Assembly (NCBI GenBank): GCA_017443845.1
Contig: JAFSXX010000047.1
Location: forward strand, 1 to 46,165
From: Bacteroidales bacterium
GTDB taxonomy: Bacteria; Bacteroidota; Bacteroidia; Bacteroidales; UBA932
Direction of reading: 5' to 3'
Length of the DNA: 46,165 nt
The notes beneath the pieces are model-generated. The model worked only from the letters and a program-made list of their open reading frames with translations, did not search any database and had not been told where the DNA came from. The position numbers and the translations under genes are program-made. Positions 27,014-34,321 of the stretch are shown one piece after another (within the stretch, counting starts at the first letter, position 1; the number at the start of each line of letters is the position of its first letter).

Positions 27014-27769
27014 ATGCGTTACTTCCTGCGTCTTTCATACAATGGTTCCGCCTTCAGCGGCTGGCAGGTCCAGGAGAATGCCCGCAGTGTGCAGGGCGAA
27101 CTCGAAAAGGCTCTCTCCATACGCTGCAAGGAGGCTGTCTCCGTCACCGGAGCCGGCCGGACCGATGCCGGAGTGAATGCCAGCGGCTATATCGCCCACT
27201 TCGATTCGGCCTGCGAAATCGAGAAAGATGCAAGCGCATTTCTCTACAAAATAAATGCCATTCTGCCCCAGGAAATTGTGGTCGAAAACGTATGCCGCGT
27301 GGCAGACGACGCGCACGCCCGGTTCGACGCCGTAAGCCGCACTTACCGTTACCGCCTGCATAACCTGAAAGACCCCTTCGCGGACCGTTCGCTGCCATTT
27401 TACTACCCCCTCGACGTCGAGGCGATGAACGAGGCGGCCTCGCATCTTCTGGGCCGGAAAGACTTCACCTGTTTCGAGAAGACGGGCGGCGACAACAAGA
27501 CCTCCATCTGCGAGGTGTCGGTATGTCGCTGGAGTGTCACGGACGCATCCCATTTCGTATTCGAGATGACTGCGGACCGATTTTTGCGGAACATGGTGCG
27601 TGCCACGGTGGGAACCCTGCTCGAGATAGGTCGGGGCAGGCGTCCCGTGGAGTGGATCGACGAGGTGCTGGCCTCCGGGGACCGCTGTGCGGCCGGACAG
27701 AGCGTCAAGGGCGAGCCGCTCTGCCTGTGTGAGATCAAGTACCCTTATCCATTGAACTGGATTTTGTAA
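27014..27769 (+). CDS. truA: tRNA pseudouridine(38-40) synthase TruA
   Basis: A 251-residue enzyme that converts uridines 38-40 of the tRNA anticodon arm to pseudouridine. The catalytic aspartate is D51 in GAGRTDAGVNA. LSYNGSAFSGWQVQ at the N terminus and FLRNMVRATVGTLLEIGRG near the C terminus are family hallmarks. The stop lies 26 nt before exbB, so the genes may be co-transcribed. Confidence 0.95.
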   Translation: MRYFLRLSYNGSAFSGWQVQENARSVQGELEKALSIRCKEAVSVTGAGRTDAGVNASGYIAHFDSACEIEKDASAFLYKINAILPQEIVVENVCRVADDAHARFDAVSRTYRYRLHNLKDPFADRSLPFYYPLDVEAMNEAASHLLGRKDFTCFEKTGGDNKTSICEVSVCRWSVTDASHFVFEMTADRFLRNMVRATVGTLLEIGRGRRPVEWIDEVLASGDRCAAGQSVKGEPLCLCEIKYPYPLNWIL

Positions 27770-27795
27770 CAGTAAATAATTAAAACTATTCAGAT

Positions 27796-28515
27796 ATGAT
27801 TCTTTCCTATTTTCTCCAGAGCGAAGCAGTCGAAGAGGTGGCTGCTGCAGTGGAACCCGTCCAGCAGGAGATGTCGTTCTCGCTTCTGGGAATGGCAGCC
27901 AAGGGCGGCTGGCTGATGATTGTGCTGCTCATCCTTTCGATTATCGCCATCTACATCTTCGCCAGCAAGTGGGTCGCCATCCGCAAGGCCGGCCAGATCG
28001 ACAAGAACTTCATGAAGGACATCAACGACTACATCCTCGACGGCAAGCTGCGCTCCGCGAAGGCGCTCTGCAAGAGGAACGACTCCCCTGTCTCCCATAT
28101 GGTCGAGAAGGGAATCTCCCGTCTTGACAAGCCCCTGGGCGACATCCAGGCCGCTGTAGAGAATGTGGGCAGCCTCGAGGTCGCAAGGCTCGAGAAAGGC
28201 ATGCCTATCCTCGCAGCGATTTCCGGAGGCGCCCCGATGATCGGATTCCTCGGAACCGTCATCGGTATGGTGCAGGCCTTCTTCAATATGGCGCAGGCGG
28301 GCAACAATGTCGATATCACCCTCCTTTCCGGAGGTATCTACACTGCTATGATCACCACCGTCGGCGGCCTTATCGTAGGTATTCTCGCATACTTCGGATA
28401 CAACATCCTCTCGGCCAACATCTCGAACGTAGTCTTCAAGATGGAGAACAGTACTGTCGAGTTCCTCGACACAGTCCTCGCAAAGCAGAACCAGACCGAC
28501 ACAGAACAGGAGTAA
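27796..28515 (+). CDS. ExbB/TolQ-type proton-channel protein
   Basis: A 239-residue MotA/TolQ/ExbB family protein. An N-terminal stretch of about 35 residues is followed by a helix at about 39-57. A cytosolic loop (about 60-140) precedes two conserved helices: the GAPMIGFLGTVIGMVQAF segment and ITTVGGLIVGILAYFGYN. With ExbD it forms the inner-membrane motor that uses proton-motive force to energise TonB. It is first in the trio exbB-exbD-tonB. Confidence 0.92.
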   Translation: MILSYFLQSEAVEEVAAAVEPVQQEMSFSLLGMAAKGGWLMIVLLILSIIAIYIFASKWVAIRKAGQIDKNFMKDINDYILDGKLRSAKALCKRNDSPVSHMVEKGISRLDKPLGDIQAAVENVGSLEVARLEKGMPILAAISGGAPMIGFLGTVIGMVQAFFNMAQAGNNVDITLLSGGIYTAMITTVGGLIVGILAYFGYNILSANISNVVFKMENSTVEFLDTVLAKQNQTDTEQE

Positions 28516-28519
28516 GACT

Positions 28520-28933
28520 ATGAGTATCAGACGTTCCACAAAGGCTGACGCCTCGATTTCGATGTCCTCGATGACGGACATCGTCTTCCTGCTGCTGATA
28601 TTCTTCCTGGTCACCTCAACCCTTGTCAACCCCAACGCCCTGAAGCTCCTGCTCCCCAAGAGCACGGGCCAGGTGGCCGCCAAGGCTACGGTCAGCGTTT
28701 CGATAAAGCACTACCCCGAACGCAACGCGGTATCGTACCACATCAACGGCGACCAGAAGCCGGTGCGTTTCGACGAAATCGAACCCGAGATCTGCGAACT
28801 GCTCGCCGACCAGGACGACCCCACATTCTCGATCTATGCCGACGAGACCGTTCCGGTCAAGGAGGTGGTGGCACTGATGAATATCGCCAAGCGCAATCAT
28901 TTCAAAGTCATAATGGCGACTTCGCCTGAGTAA
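28520..28933 (+). CDS. ExbD/TolR-type motor protein
   Basis: A 137-residue protein. A single N-terminal helix carries the conserved proton-carrying aspartate D20 (SSMTDIVFLLLIFFLVTS). A periplasmic ExbD fold follows (FDEIEPEICELLADQDD, VPVKEVVALMNIAKRN). It starts 4 nt after exbB and pairs with it. Confidence 0.92.
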   Translation: MSIRRSTKADASISMSSMTDIVFLLLIFFLVTSTLVNPNALKLLLPKSTGQVAAKATVSVSIKHYPERNAVSYHINGDQKPVRFDEIEPEICELLADQDDPTFSIYADETVPVKEVVALMNIAKRNHFKVIMATSPE

Positions 28934-28944
28934 AATCCTTTGTT

Positions 28945-29706
28945 ATGCTGGGTTTGGAGACCGACGGTAAATCAAGGGCGGCGGGCATCATCTCGACGGT
29001 GGTGTTCCACCTGCTCCTGCTGCTGGTGACTGTCACCAGCGGTCTCCGCTATGTCTATCCCCCGCCGCCGGAAAAGACCATCCTGGTTGAGTTCGAGCCC
29101 GAGAAGGAGATAAAGCCCATCGAGGTGGCCGCCGGCAAGGAGCCCCGGACCCCGGACCCCGACCCTTCGAAGCCGGTCACACTCGTGCAGAAATCCGAAT
29201 CTCCGGTGGCCACCGGCAAAAAGCAGAATTATTCGAAAGAGGCCACCGTCGGTGACAAGGGCGACGTGGAGGTTCCCGAGCCGGAGCGCAAGAAGGAAAT
29301 CAACCAGCGGGCCCTCTTCTCCGCAGCGAACAATAATCAGAAAGACACCCTCGCGCCACAGACGGCGGACAAGATTACCGATGCCCTCAATGCCGGGCAC
29401 GCCGCCGGCAATACCCACACCGGTTCTTCGGTGGGTGAGCCCTCCGCAAAGCTTGAGGGGCGCAGCGTCATGGGATCACTCCCGCTTCCCTCCTACCGCG
29501 TGCAGGATGCCGGTACCGTTACGGTAAAGGTCCTGGTGGACCGCAACGGAAACGTGGTAGATGCCAAGCCCCTGCGCAGCACCACTCCCAACTCGGCTCT
29601 GCTGAAGGCCTCGGTCGATGCGGCCTATAAGGCCAAATTCAACACCAGCGAAAGCGCTCCCGACCTCCAGGAGGGCACAATTACCTATAAGTACAAATTG
29701 CGTTAG
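28945..29706 (+). CDS. TonB-family energy transducer
   Basis: A 253-residue protein. An N-terminal anchor helix (about residues 13-31) is followed by a proline/charge-rich spanner that begins PPPPEKTILVEFEPEKEIKP, and a C-terminal TonB-type domain of about 80 residues (VKVLVDRNGNVVDAKPL, ending YKYKLR). It would couple the ExbB/ExbD motor to outer-membrane TonB-dependent transporters. Its TAG stop is directly followed, in the same frame, by a hydrolase remnant at 29707-29835. Confidence 0.88.
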   Translation: MLGLETDGKSRAAGIISTVVFHLLLLLVTVTSGLRYVYPPPPEKTILVEFEPEKEIKPIEVAAGKEPRTPDPDPSKPVTLVQKSESPVATGKKQNYSKEATVGDKGDVEVPEPERKKEINQRALFSAANNNQKDTLAPQTADKITDALNAGHAAGNTHTGSSVGEPSAKLEGRSVMGSLPLPSYRVQDAGTVTVKVLVDRNGNVVDAKPLRSTTPNSALLKASVDAAYKAKFNTSESAPDLQEGTITYKYKLR

Positions 29707-29835
29707 GCTTTCCCTATGCCATCGCTGGCGAAGGGGCTGGCCAAGGCCGGAATCGGATCCATAAGGTTCGATTTCAACGGGCACGGCAAGAGTGAGGGAC
29801 GGATGCGGGATATTAGCCTACCACGAAATGATTAA
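29707..29835 (+). pseudogene. Alpha/beta-hydrolase remnant
   Basis: The frame from ATG 29716 to TAA 29833-29835 encodes 39 residues including LAKGLAKAGIGSIRFDFNGH then GKSEGRMRD. This closely resembles an internal stretch of alpha/beta-hydrolase (dienelactone-hydrolase/esterase-like) proteins just after the first conserved strands. The upstream catalytic-fold start and all downstream parts, including the nucleophile serine, are missing. The remnant ends exactly where the hairpin at 29836 begins. It is in the same frame as tonB, separated only by the tonB stop and three codons. It is unlikely to be functional. Confidence 0.7.
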
Positions 29836-29902
29836 GCCCTCCTAAAGCATAGCCCCCCTGGCAGCGTTTGTTAGCGCCAGGGGGGCTATGCTTTAGGAGG
29901 GC
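29836..29902. repeat. Conserved-loop hairpin, copy A
   Basis: Arms 29836-29862 and 29876-29902 pair perfectly over 27 bp around the loop AGCGTTTGTTAGC (29863-29875). The loop is shared with copies B and C near 39200, while the arms are different. It lies between the tonB side (+) and the end of the eight-gene minus-strand operon, 23 nt beyond the NimA-like stop, so it could end transcription from both sides. No T-tract follows on either strand. Confidence 0.88.
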
Positions 29903-29925
29903 AAACCGAGAGAGAGAATCAAAGA

Positions 29926-30408
29926 CTATTTCTCGCGGACGCGTTTTCCGGTGCAGTGCTCTATAGTAAACTCAAGGACATTGGCCCTGGGGGCGTTGTT
30001 CGCCATATCCTTCTCGATATCGTAGCCCTCGGGGAAATACTTTGCGCCGAGGAGGCGGAGATACTTATCCTTTTCCGCATCGTCTTCCATAATCGTTATT
30101 CGGCCGAAGCAGATGACACTGTTGACGTGATACCACCAGTCGCCGGGCTCCTTCTGCGGATTGTCTATGACTGTGAAGCAGGCCTTGTCACAAGATCTGA
30201 CCGCATCGATCTTATGGCCCTCCTTGGCACAGTGGAAATAGAGTTTGCCATCCCCGAGGACGAAATTGATGGGAATCGAATAAGGATAGCCGCCGTCCCC
30301 TATGACGGAGAGGAATCCCCTGTAAGCACTCTTAAGGATATCGATACACTCTCCTTCGGAAAGCTGCTGCTTGAACCGGCGCATCGGCCGGAAGTCCATA
30401 TCAGTCAT
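29926..30408 (-). CDS. NimA-like pyridoxamine-phosphate-oxidase-fold flavoprotein
   Basis: A 160-residue split-barrel protein. MRRFKQQLSEGECIDILKSA, YPYSIPINFVLGDGKLYFHC, AKEGHKIDAVR and CFTVIDNPQKEPGDWWYHVN match the 5-nitroimidazole-resistance (Nim)/PPOX group, which binds FMN or a related cofactor. The physiological substrate is unknown, and resistance cannot be assumed. Its first codons overlap the DUF362 gene by 8 nt; an in-frame ATG at 30399 would avoid this. It is the last gene of the long minus-strand cluster. Confidence 0.85.
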   Translation of the reverse strand: MTDMDFRPMRRFKQQLSEGECIDILKSAYRGFLSVIGDGGYPYSIPINFVLGDGKLYFHCAKEGHKIDAVRSCDKACFTVIDNPQKEPGDWWYHVNSVICFGRITIMEDDAEKDKYLRLLGAKYFPEGYDIEKDMANNAPRANVLEFTIEHCTGKRVREK

Positions 30409-31537
30409 TGTGCGGAGTCTCCTGGGAAGAGAGCTGCACGGCCTCCTGGACGAAAGGCTTCAGATCCTTTGCCGCATCTGCGGCGGTGATGCGTGCCCCG
30501 CCGTTGTCGAGGTCGATCAGCACATAGCGGTCATTACCCATTCCGAGTTCCTTCATATAGGAGAGCTGGCGGAGTCCGTGACGGGTCTCGATACGCTCCA
30601 CAAGATCGTGGTGCTCCTGTTCGGTCATAGCATAGATGATATCGACACAGGCCTGGTCGATGGCAAGGATATCGGTCGAGGAAAGGATACCGACATTCGG
30701 GGTCACGACAGGCTCCGCAGCGACGCCTTCACAATCGCAGGAAACCGACATATTGCGCATAACATTGACATAAGTCACTTTTTTGCCGAAATGATCTATC
30801 GTAGCCTTGGTGGATTCGGTCATACGCTCCATGAATTCCTCCTCCTTGATATCCCACTGATCGGGCTGGCCCGGGGTGGTATGGATCCACGCCTTGCCGA
30901 TGCGGCCGTCGGCGCAACCGATACCTATATTCTTGTTGCTGCCTCCGAAACCGCCCTGGGTGTGTCCCTTGAAATGGGTCAGGGCTACCATAGAATCATA
31001 ATTAAGGATATGGCTTCCCATCGACATCTTGTCGAACCACTTGCCGCCTTTGACCTCCAGGGTGACAGTATCTTCCTCGTCCATGATATCGACGGGGCAG
31101 AAATTCCAACCATTGACCTCGAGGGTCTTGCGATGGGCCTCGGTAGTGTAACGGTCGCCCTCGTAATAAGTATTGGTCTCGATGATGCTGGCATCGGGAA
31201 GATCCTTTGCCAGAAGCGCCTTCACCCACTCACGCGGAATGATATTCGGGCCGTTCTGTTCGCCGGTATGGAGTTTCACACCAACCTTGCCGGTAATCTC
31301 GCCGCAAACCTGCTCATACGCCTTGATGAGGCCTTCGGCCGAGAGCTCGCGGGTAAAATAAACCACTGATTCTTCGCCAGTGCGATCTTCCATAGGGATA
31401 TACTTCTCCCCGCCGGTACCGGCGACCGGCTTGGAAGCCTCCTTCTTGCCCTTACCTGTGCAGGCAACCACTACAACGGCACAAACGGCCAGCGCAGCAA
31501 CAACATAAATAATACTCATAAAACTTTTCATAATCAT
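30401..31537 (-). CDS. DUF362 domain protein, probable lipoprotein
   Basis: A 378-residue protein. An N-terminal hydrophobic stretch ends in VVVVACTGKGKK with a lipobox-like cysteine at C26. The DUF362 core follows (VGVKLHTGEQNGPN, LTHFKGHTQGGFGGSNKNIG, and cysteines in GIGCADGRIGK and SVSCDCEG). DUF362 proteins are often linked to iron-sulfur or redox chemistry, but the activity is unknown. No ferredoxin CxxCxxC motif is seen. Its ATG overlaps the Nudix stop (ATGA). Confidence 0.85.
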   Translation of the reverse strand: MIMKSFMSIIYVVAALAVCAVVVVACTGKGKKEASKPVAGTGGEKYIPMEDRTGEESVVYFTRELSAEGLIKAYEQVCGEITGKVGVKLHTGEQNGPNIIPREWVKALLAKDLPDASIIETNTYYEGDRYTTEAHRKTLEVNGWNFCPVDIMDEEDTVTLEVKGGKWFDKMSMGSHILNYDSMVALTHFKGHTQGGFGGSNKNIGIGCADGRIGKAWIHTTPGQPDQWDIKEEEFMERMTESTKATIDHFGKKVTYVNVMRNMSVSCDCEGVAAEPVVTPNVGILSSTDILAIDQACVDIIYAMTEQEHHDLVERIETRHGLRQLSYMKELGMGNDRYVLIDLDNGGARITAADAAKDLKPFVQEAVQLSSQETPHND

Positions 31538-32685
31538 TTCTTTCCAAAAAACTTCTTGTATTCCAACTCGAAATTGGGAGTAAAAACCTTCTTGCCGAAA
31601 TTGGCGGCAAGTTCCTCAGGTGTCCAGAAACGTCCTTCTTCGAGCTCGTCGCTTGGCACCGGGGTCACATCGCTCACGGCGCGGTAAACATAGACATACT
31701 CCCTGTCGCGCGCGGACTCGAAAATGTACTTGCCCAGCAGCACCGGCTCAAAGGTCTCAAGCCCTATCTCCTCCCTCACCTCGCGCCTGAGGGCATCCCC
31801 TACCGGCTCTCCGAATGCGATGTGGCCGCCGACGGCGGTATCCCACTTCCCGGGCTGGATCTCCTTCCAGTCGGGCCGCTTCTGCAGATAAAGCGCACCG
31901 TCGCCGTTGAACAGATGCAGATGCACCACCGGATGAAGCAGTTTCGTGCCGTTATGGCACTCCTTGCGCGTAGCCTTGCCGACAGTTACGCCGCGCTCGT
32001 TGACCAGAGGCAGCATCTCGAAGGGATCGTCCCTTTTTACGGGCGCGGATTCGAGGCGGCCGGTCTCTTCCGAAGGCACCTTCGCGGCAGTCTCCCGAAC
32101 TGCTGAAACATCATCCGCTACCGGCCTGGCCGAATGATGATTATGGATATGTACCGGCCTGGCCTGGGCCTGCGCGAGGGTCAAAGGCAAAGGCTCGTAG
32201 GAGACCTCGACAATCTCGACCTCACGGTTGCCGGCCGGCAATCCCGAAGTCACCGTCTCCCCCGCTCCGCGACCGGCTATGGCCTTTGCGACCGGCGAGA
32301 AGAATGAGACCAGCCCTTTGGCAGCATCGGCCTCATCGGCCCCGACGATACGGAAAGTCCGGTTCTTGCCGCCGTTGATACGCACCGTCACATAGGCTCC
32401 GAATCCCACCCTGCCGGGCTGCTCCCCTATCTGGGGAACGACCGCGGAAGATATCCTCTCCTCGAGGAGTTGGAGTTTGGCATTCAGATAATTGCGGGTG
32501 ATGCGGAGATCCGTCTCGTTGCCCGAGGCCGAGTCTCTACGGGCGATGATATCTTCCCTCTCGGCATTGAGCGACGCGAGCCCCTCGGGAGTGACCAGAT
32601 TGGCGACCCCGTCGGGAATCCAGGCCCTCTGCTCCACAGCGGGAACCTCTTCGATATCTCCGTCCTTAACGAATCCCCGGCTCAT
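31534..32685 (-). CDS. GreA-type elongation-factor domain fused to a Nudix hydrolase
   Basis: A 383-residue two-domain protein. Residues about 28-165 resemble GreA/GreB: TPEGLASLNAEREDI begins a coiled-coil-like segment, and GFGAYVTVRINGG, FRIVGADEADAAKGLVSFFS, PVAKAIAGRGAGE form the C-terminal Gre fold. A variable linker (about 168-222) with HIHNHH follows. Residues about 223-383 form a YfcD-like Nudix domain with a perfect Nudix box at G287-L309 (GHIAFGE, then RREVREEIGL). Whether the Gre part still enters the RNA polymerase secondary channel is unknown. The N-terminal coiled coil is shorter than in GreA. It is coupled to the DUF362 gene by ATGA. Confidence 0.85.
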   Translation of the reverse strand: MSRGFVKDGDIEEVPAVEQRAWIPDGVANLVTPEGLASLNAEREDIIARRDSASGNETDLRITRNYLNAKLQLLEERISSAVVPQIGEQPGRVGFGAYVTVRINGGKNRTFRIVGADEADAAKGLVSFFSPVAKAIAGRGAGETVTSGLPAGNREVEIVEVSYEPLPLTLAQAQARPVHIHNHHSARPVADDVSAVRETAAKVPSEETGRLESAPVKRDDPFEMLPLVNERGVTVGKATRKECHNGTKLLHPVVHLHLFNGDGALYLQKRPDWKEIQPGKWDTAVGGHIAFGEPVGDALRREVREEIGLETFEPVLLGKYIFESARDREYVYVYRAVSDVTPVPSDELEEGRFWTPEELAANFGKKVFTPNFELEYKKFFGKK

Positions 32686-32691
32686 ATGGCT

Positions 32692-33729
32692 CTATTCTTT
32701 GACACAGCGGACCGAGCGCGCGGTTCCGCGATACGCACCGAATCCGCCGTTGATATTCCCCTCCCAGTCGAAAAGCTGCGAACGGGCGAGGCAGTTTACA
32801 GGCTTCGAAGCCCAATAGTATCCATACTGCCCCACTCCGCCGTACGTTCCGTCGATGCCGCTGCGGAAGCCCGCGGCGGGGGTCCATATCTTGTGCGAGG
32901 CATCGGCCCTGTCGGTCGATACCATTCCGCGGCCTTCTGCATCCCATTGGGGATCGGCACCCAGCACATTGCCGGAGGAGGGAACCTTCCATCCTGCGGG
33001 ACAGGGGTCATATTTTGTCTTTTCGGATGCCCATCGGGTATTGTCGGCAACGGGCGCACCAGTATAAAGCCAGTCACAGTTGGCATCGTCCCATAGCAGG
33101 AAAACGGTAGGATTGTAACGGGTATATTCGACCGTACCGGTATAGCTGTCGGAAGCTACAGGTTTGGGCCAGCGAAGCGTGGTGTGCGCCTCCTTCTTCC
33201 CATCGACGGAGAGAGGTCCGGGGAAGGGATCCTTGCGTCCCCATTGATAGAAGAGCCCGAGGGCCAGCGGATTGCCCGGTTCCGCACTGAGGGCTCCGAG
33301 ATTGCGGTCCATCATAATGACATTCCCCTTGGCATCCTGCTGATAGCACCCTTTCCCGGGATCGTAATCGGTCACCCAGATATGCCACGACCAGAGGATA
33401 TTGCCGTTCTCATCCTCAACCGCAACCATAGCATTGCCGGCCGATCCGGCCGTAAGGGAGATGATACCGGTCTCTTTCGAGAATGAGACCGAAGCGACGA
33501 TATCGCCCGGTTTGACCTTATTGTCGGCACCGGCAGACTCCCAGAAGACTCCGGCATCGACGGGTACGCCCTTGACGGTATCCCGGCTGCAGCCCTGCAG
33601 ACGGGCGTCGAATTCGAGTTTCGCTCCCGGACGGACCATAAAGCAATTGGCGGGAACGGCGACCTGGGCCCGGGCGCAGACCAGGGCAGCGAGCAAAAGG
33701 GCGACAGCTGTAAAAATTCTCTTATTCAT
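32692..33729 (-). CDS. Exported FISUMP-domain protein
   Basis: About 345 residues. The signal peptide MNKRIFTAVALLLAALVCAR leads into a beta-rich region, then a Fibrobacter succinogenes major paralogue-type (FISUMP) domain marked by MMDRNLGAL, GLFYQWGRKDPFPG, YDPCPAGWKVPSS and a C-terminal GTARSVRCVKE. Such domains occur on secreted or surface proteins of Bacteroidota and Fibrobacteres, and their ligand is unknown. The ATG at 33729 is preferred over 33876, which would overlap the LOG gene and lacks a signal peptide. Confidence 0.8.
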   Translation of the reverse strand: MNKRIFTAVALLLAALVCARAQVAVPANCFMVRPGAKLEFDARLQGCSRDTVKGVPVDAGVFWESAGADNKVKPGDIVASVSFSKETGIISLTAGSAGNAMVAVEDENGNILWSWHIWVTDYDPGKGCYQQDAKGNVIMMDRNLGALSAEPGNPLALGLFYQWGRKDPFPGPLSVDGKKEAHTTLRWPKPVASDSYTGTVEYTRYNPTVFLLWDDANCDWLYTGAPVADNTRWASEKTKYDPCPAGWKVPSSGNVLGADPQWDAEGRGMVSTDRADASHKIWTPAAGFRSGIDGTYGGVGQYGYYWASKPVNCLARSQLFDWEGNINGGFGAYRGTARSVRCVKE

Positions 33730-33745
33730 ATCACGGGGCACGGAA

Positions 33746-34318
33746 TCAATCCTCAAGTGCATTAATCTTTTCGAGCAGTTCCTCAAGGGTATCGCAGAAT
33801 ATGGGGAGGGCGTCATCGCCACCCGGGATGAAACCGTCGGACGACATCCTGAGGAACTGCGCCTTGAGCGAGTCATAATAACCTTTATGGTTCAATAAGA
33901 AAACCGGCTTGGAATTTACGCCGGTAGTGCGTTCCACCATATGTCCGAGCAGTTCGTCGAGAGTGCCCCATCCGCCAGGCAGGGCGACGCAGCAGGTGCA
34001 GAGTTCCGACATCACCTTCTTGCGCTCGGCCATATCCTTGACCAGCATCAGATGGGTCACATCCCTGCGGATAAGTTGCTCGGAAGTGGCGTAGTGATTC
34101 TCTTTATGCCCCTTGAAGCCCTTGGGGAAGACGCCGTAAACAATTCCTCCCGCGCCAAGGGCGCCGTCGGCAAGGGATTTCATAGTGCCGACAGTCGATC
34201 CGCCATAGACCAGCGCGATGTGCGCCTCGGCCAGTTTGCGGCCGAAGCGGTACGCGAGGTCGCAGAACTCCTTGGATTTGCCGGGATTGGCTCCCAGATA
34301 TACGGCTACTTTCTTCAT
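33746..34318 (-). CDS. LOG-family nucleotide 5'-monophosphate phosphoribohydrolase
   Basis: A 190-residue Rossmann-like protein. Its defining motif is PGGWGTLDE (114-122), with MAERKKVM just before it and VYGGSTVGTMKSLADGALGA in the N-terminal half. Family members cleave nucleoside 5'-monophosphates to base and ribose 5-phosphate (cytokinin-activating type in plants). The bacterial role is usually nucleotide salvage. It starts 3 nt after parC, within the minus-strand cluster. Confidence 0.9.
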   Translation of the reverse strand: MKKVAVYLGANPGKSKEFCDLAYRFGRKLAEAHIALVYGGSTVGTMKSLADGALGAGGIVYGVFPKGFKGHKENHYATSEQLIRRDVTHLMLVKDMAERKKVMSELCTCCVALPGGWGTLDELLGHMVERTTGVNSKPVFLLNHKGYYDSLKAQFLRMSSDGFIPGGDDALPIFCDTLEELLEKINALED

Positions 34319-34321
34319 ATC

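Noticed and set aside
26964-27038. Longer start for MoxR
   Set aside because: It would run over the truA start codon and both divergent promoters; the family N terminus fits the ATG at 26963.
29926-30408. A nitroimidazole resistance gene
   Set aside because: Fold and motifs are NimA-like, but most chromosomal members are housekeeping flavoproteins and nothing here shows mobilisation or an activating insertion sequence.
33730-33876. Longer start for the FISUMP protein
   Set aside because: It overlaps the LOG gene and hides the clear signal peptide beginning at 33729.
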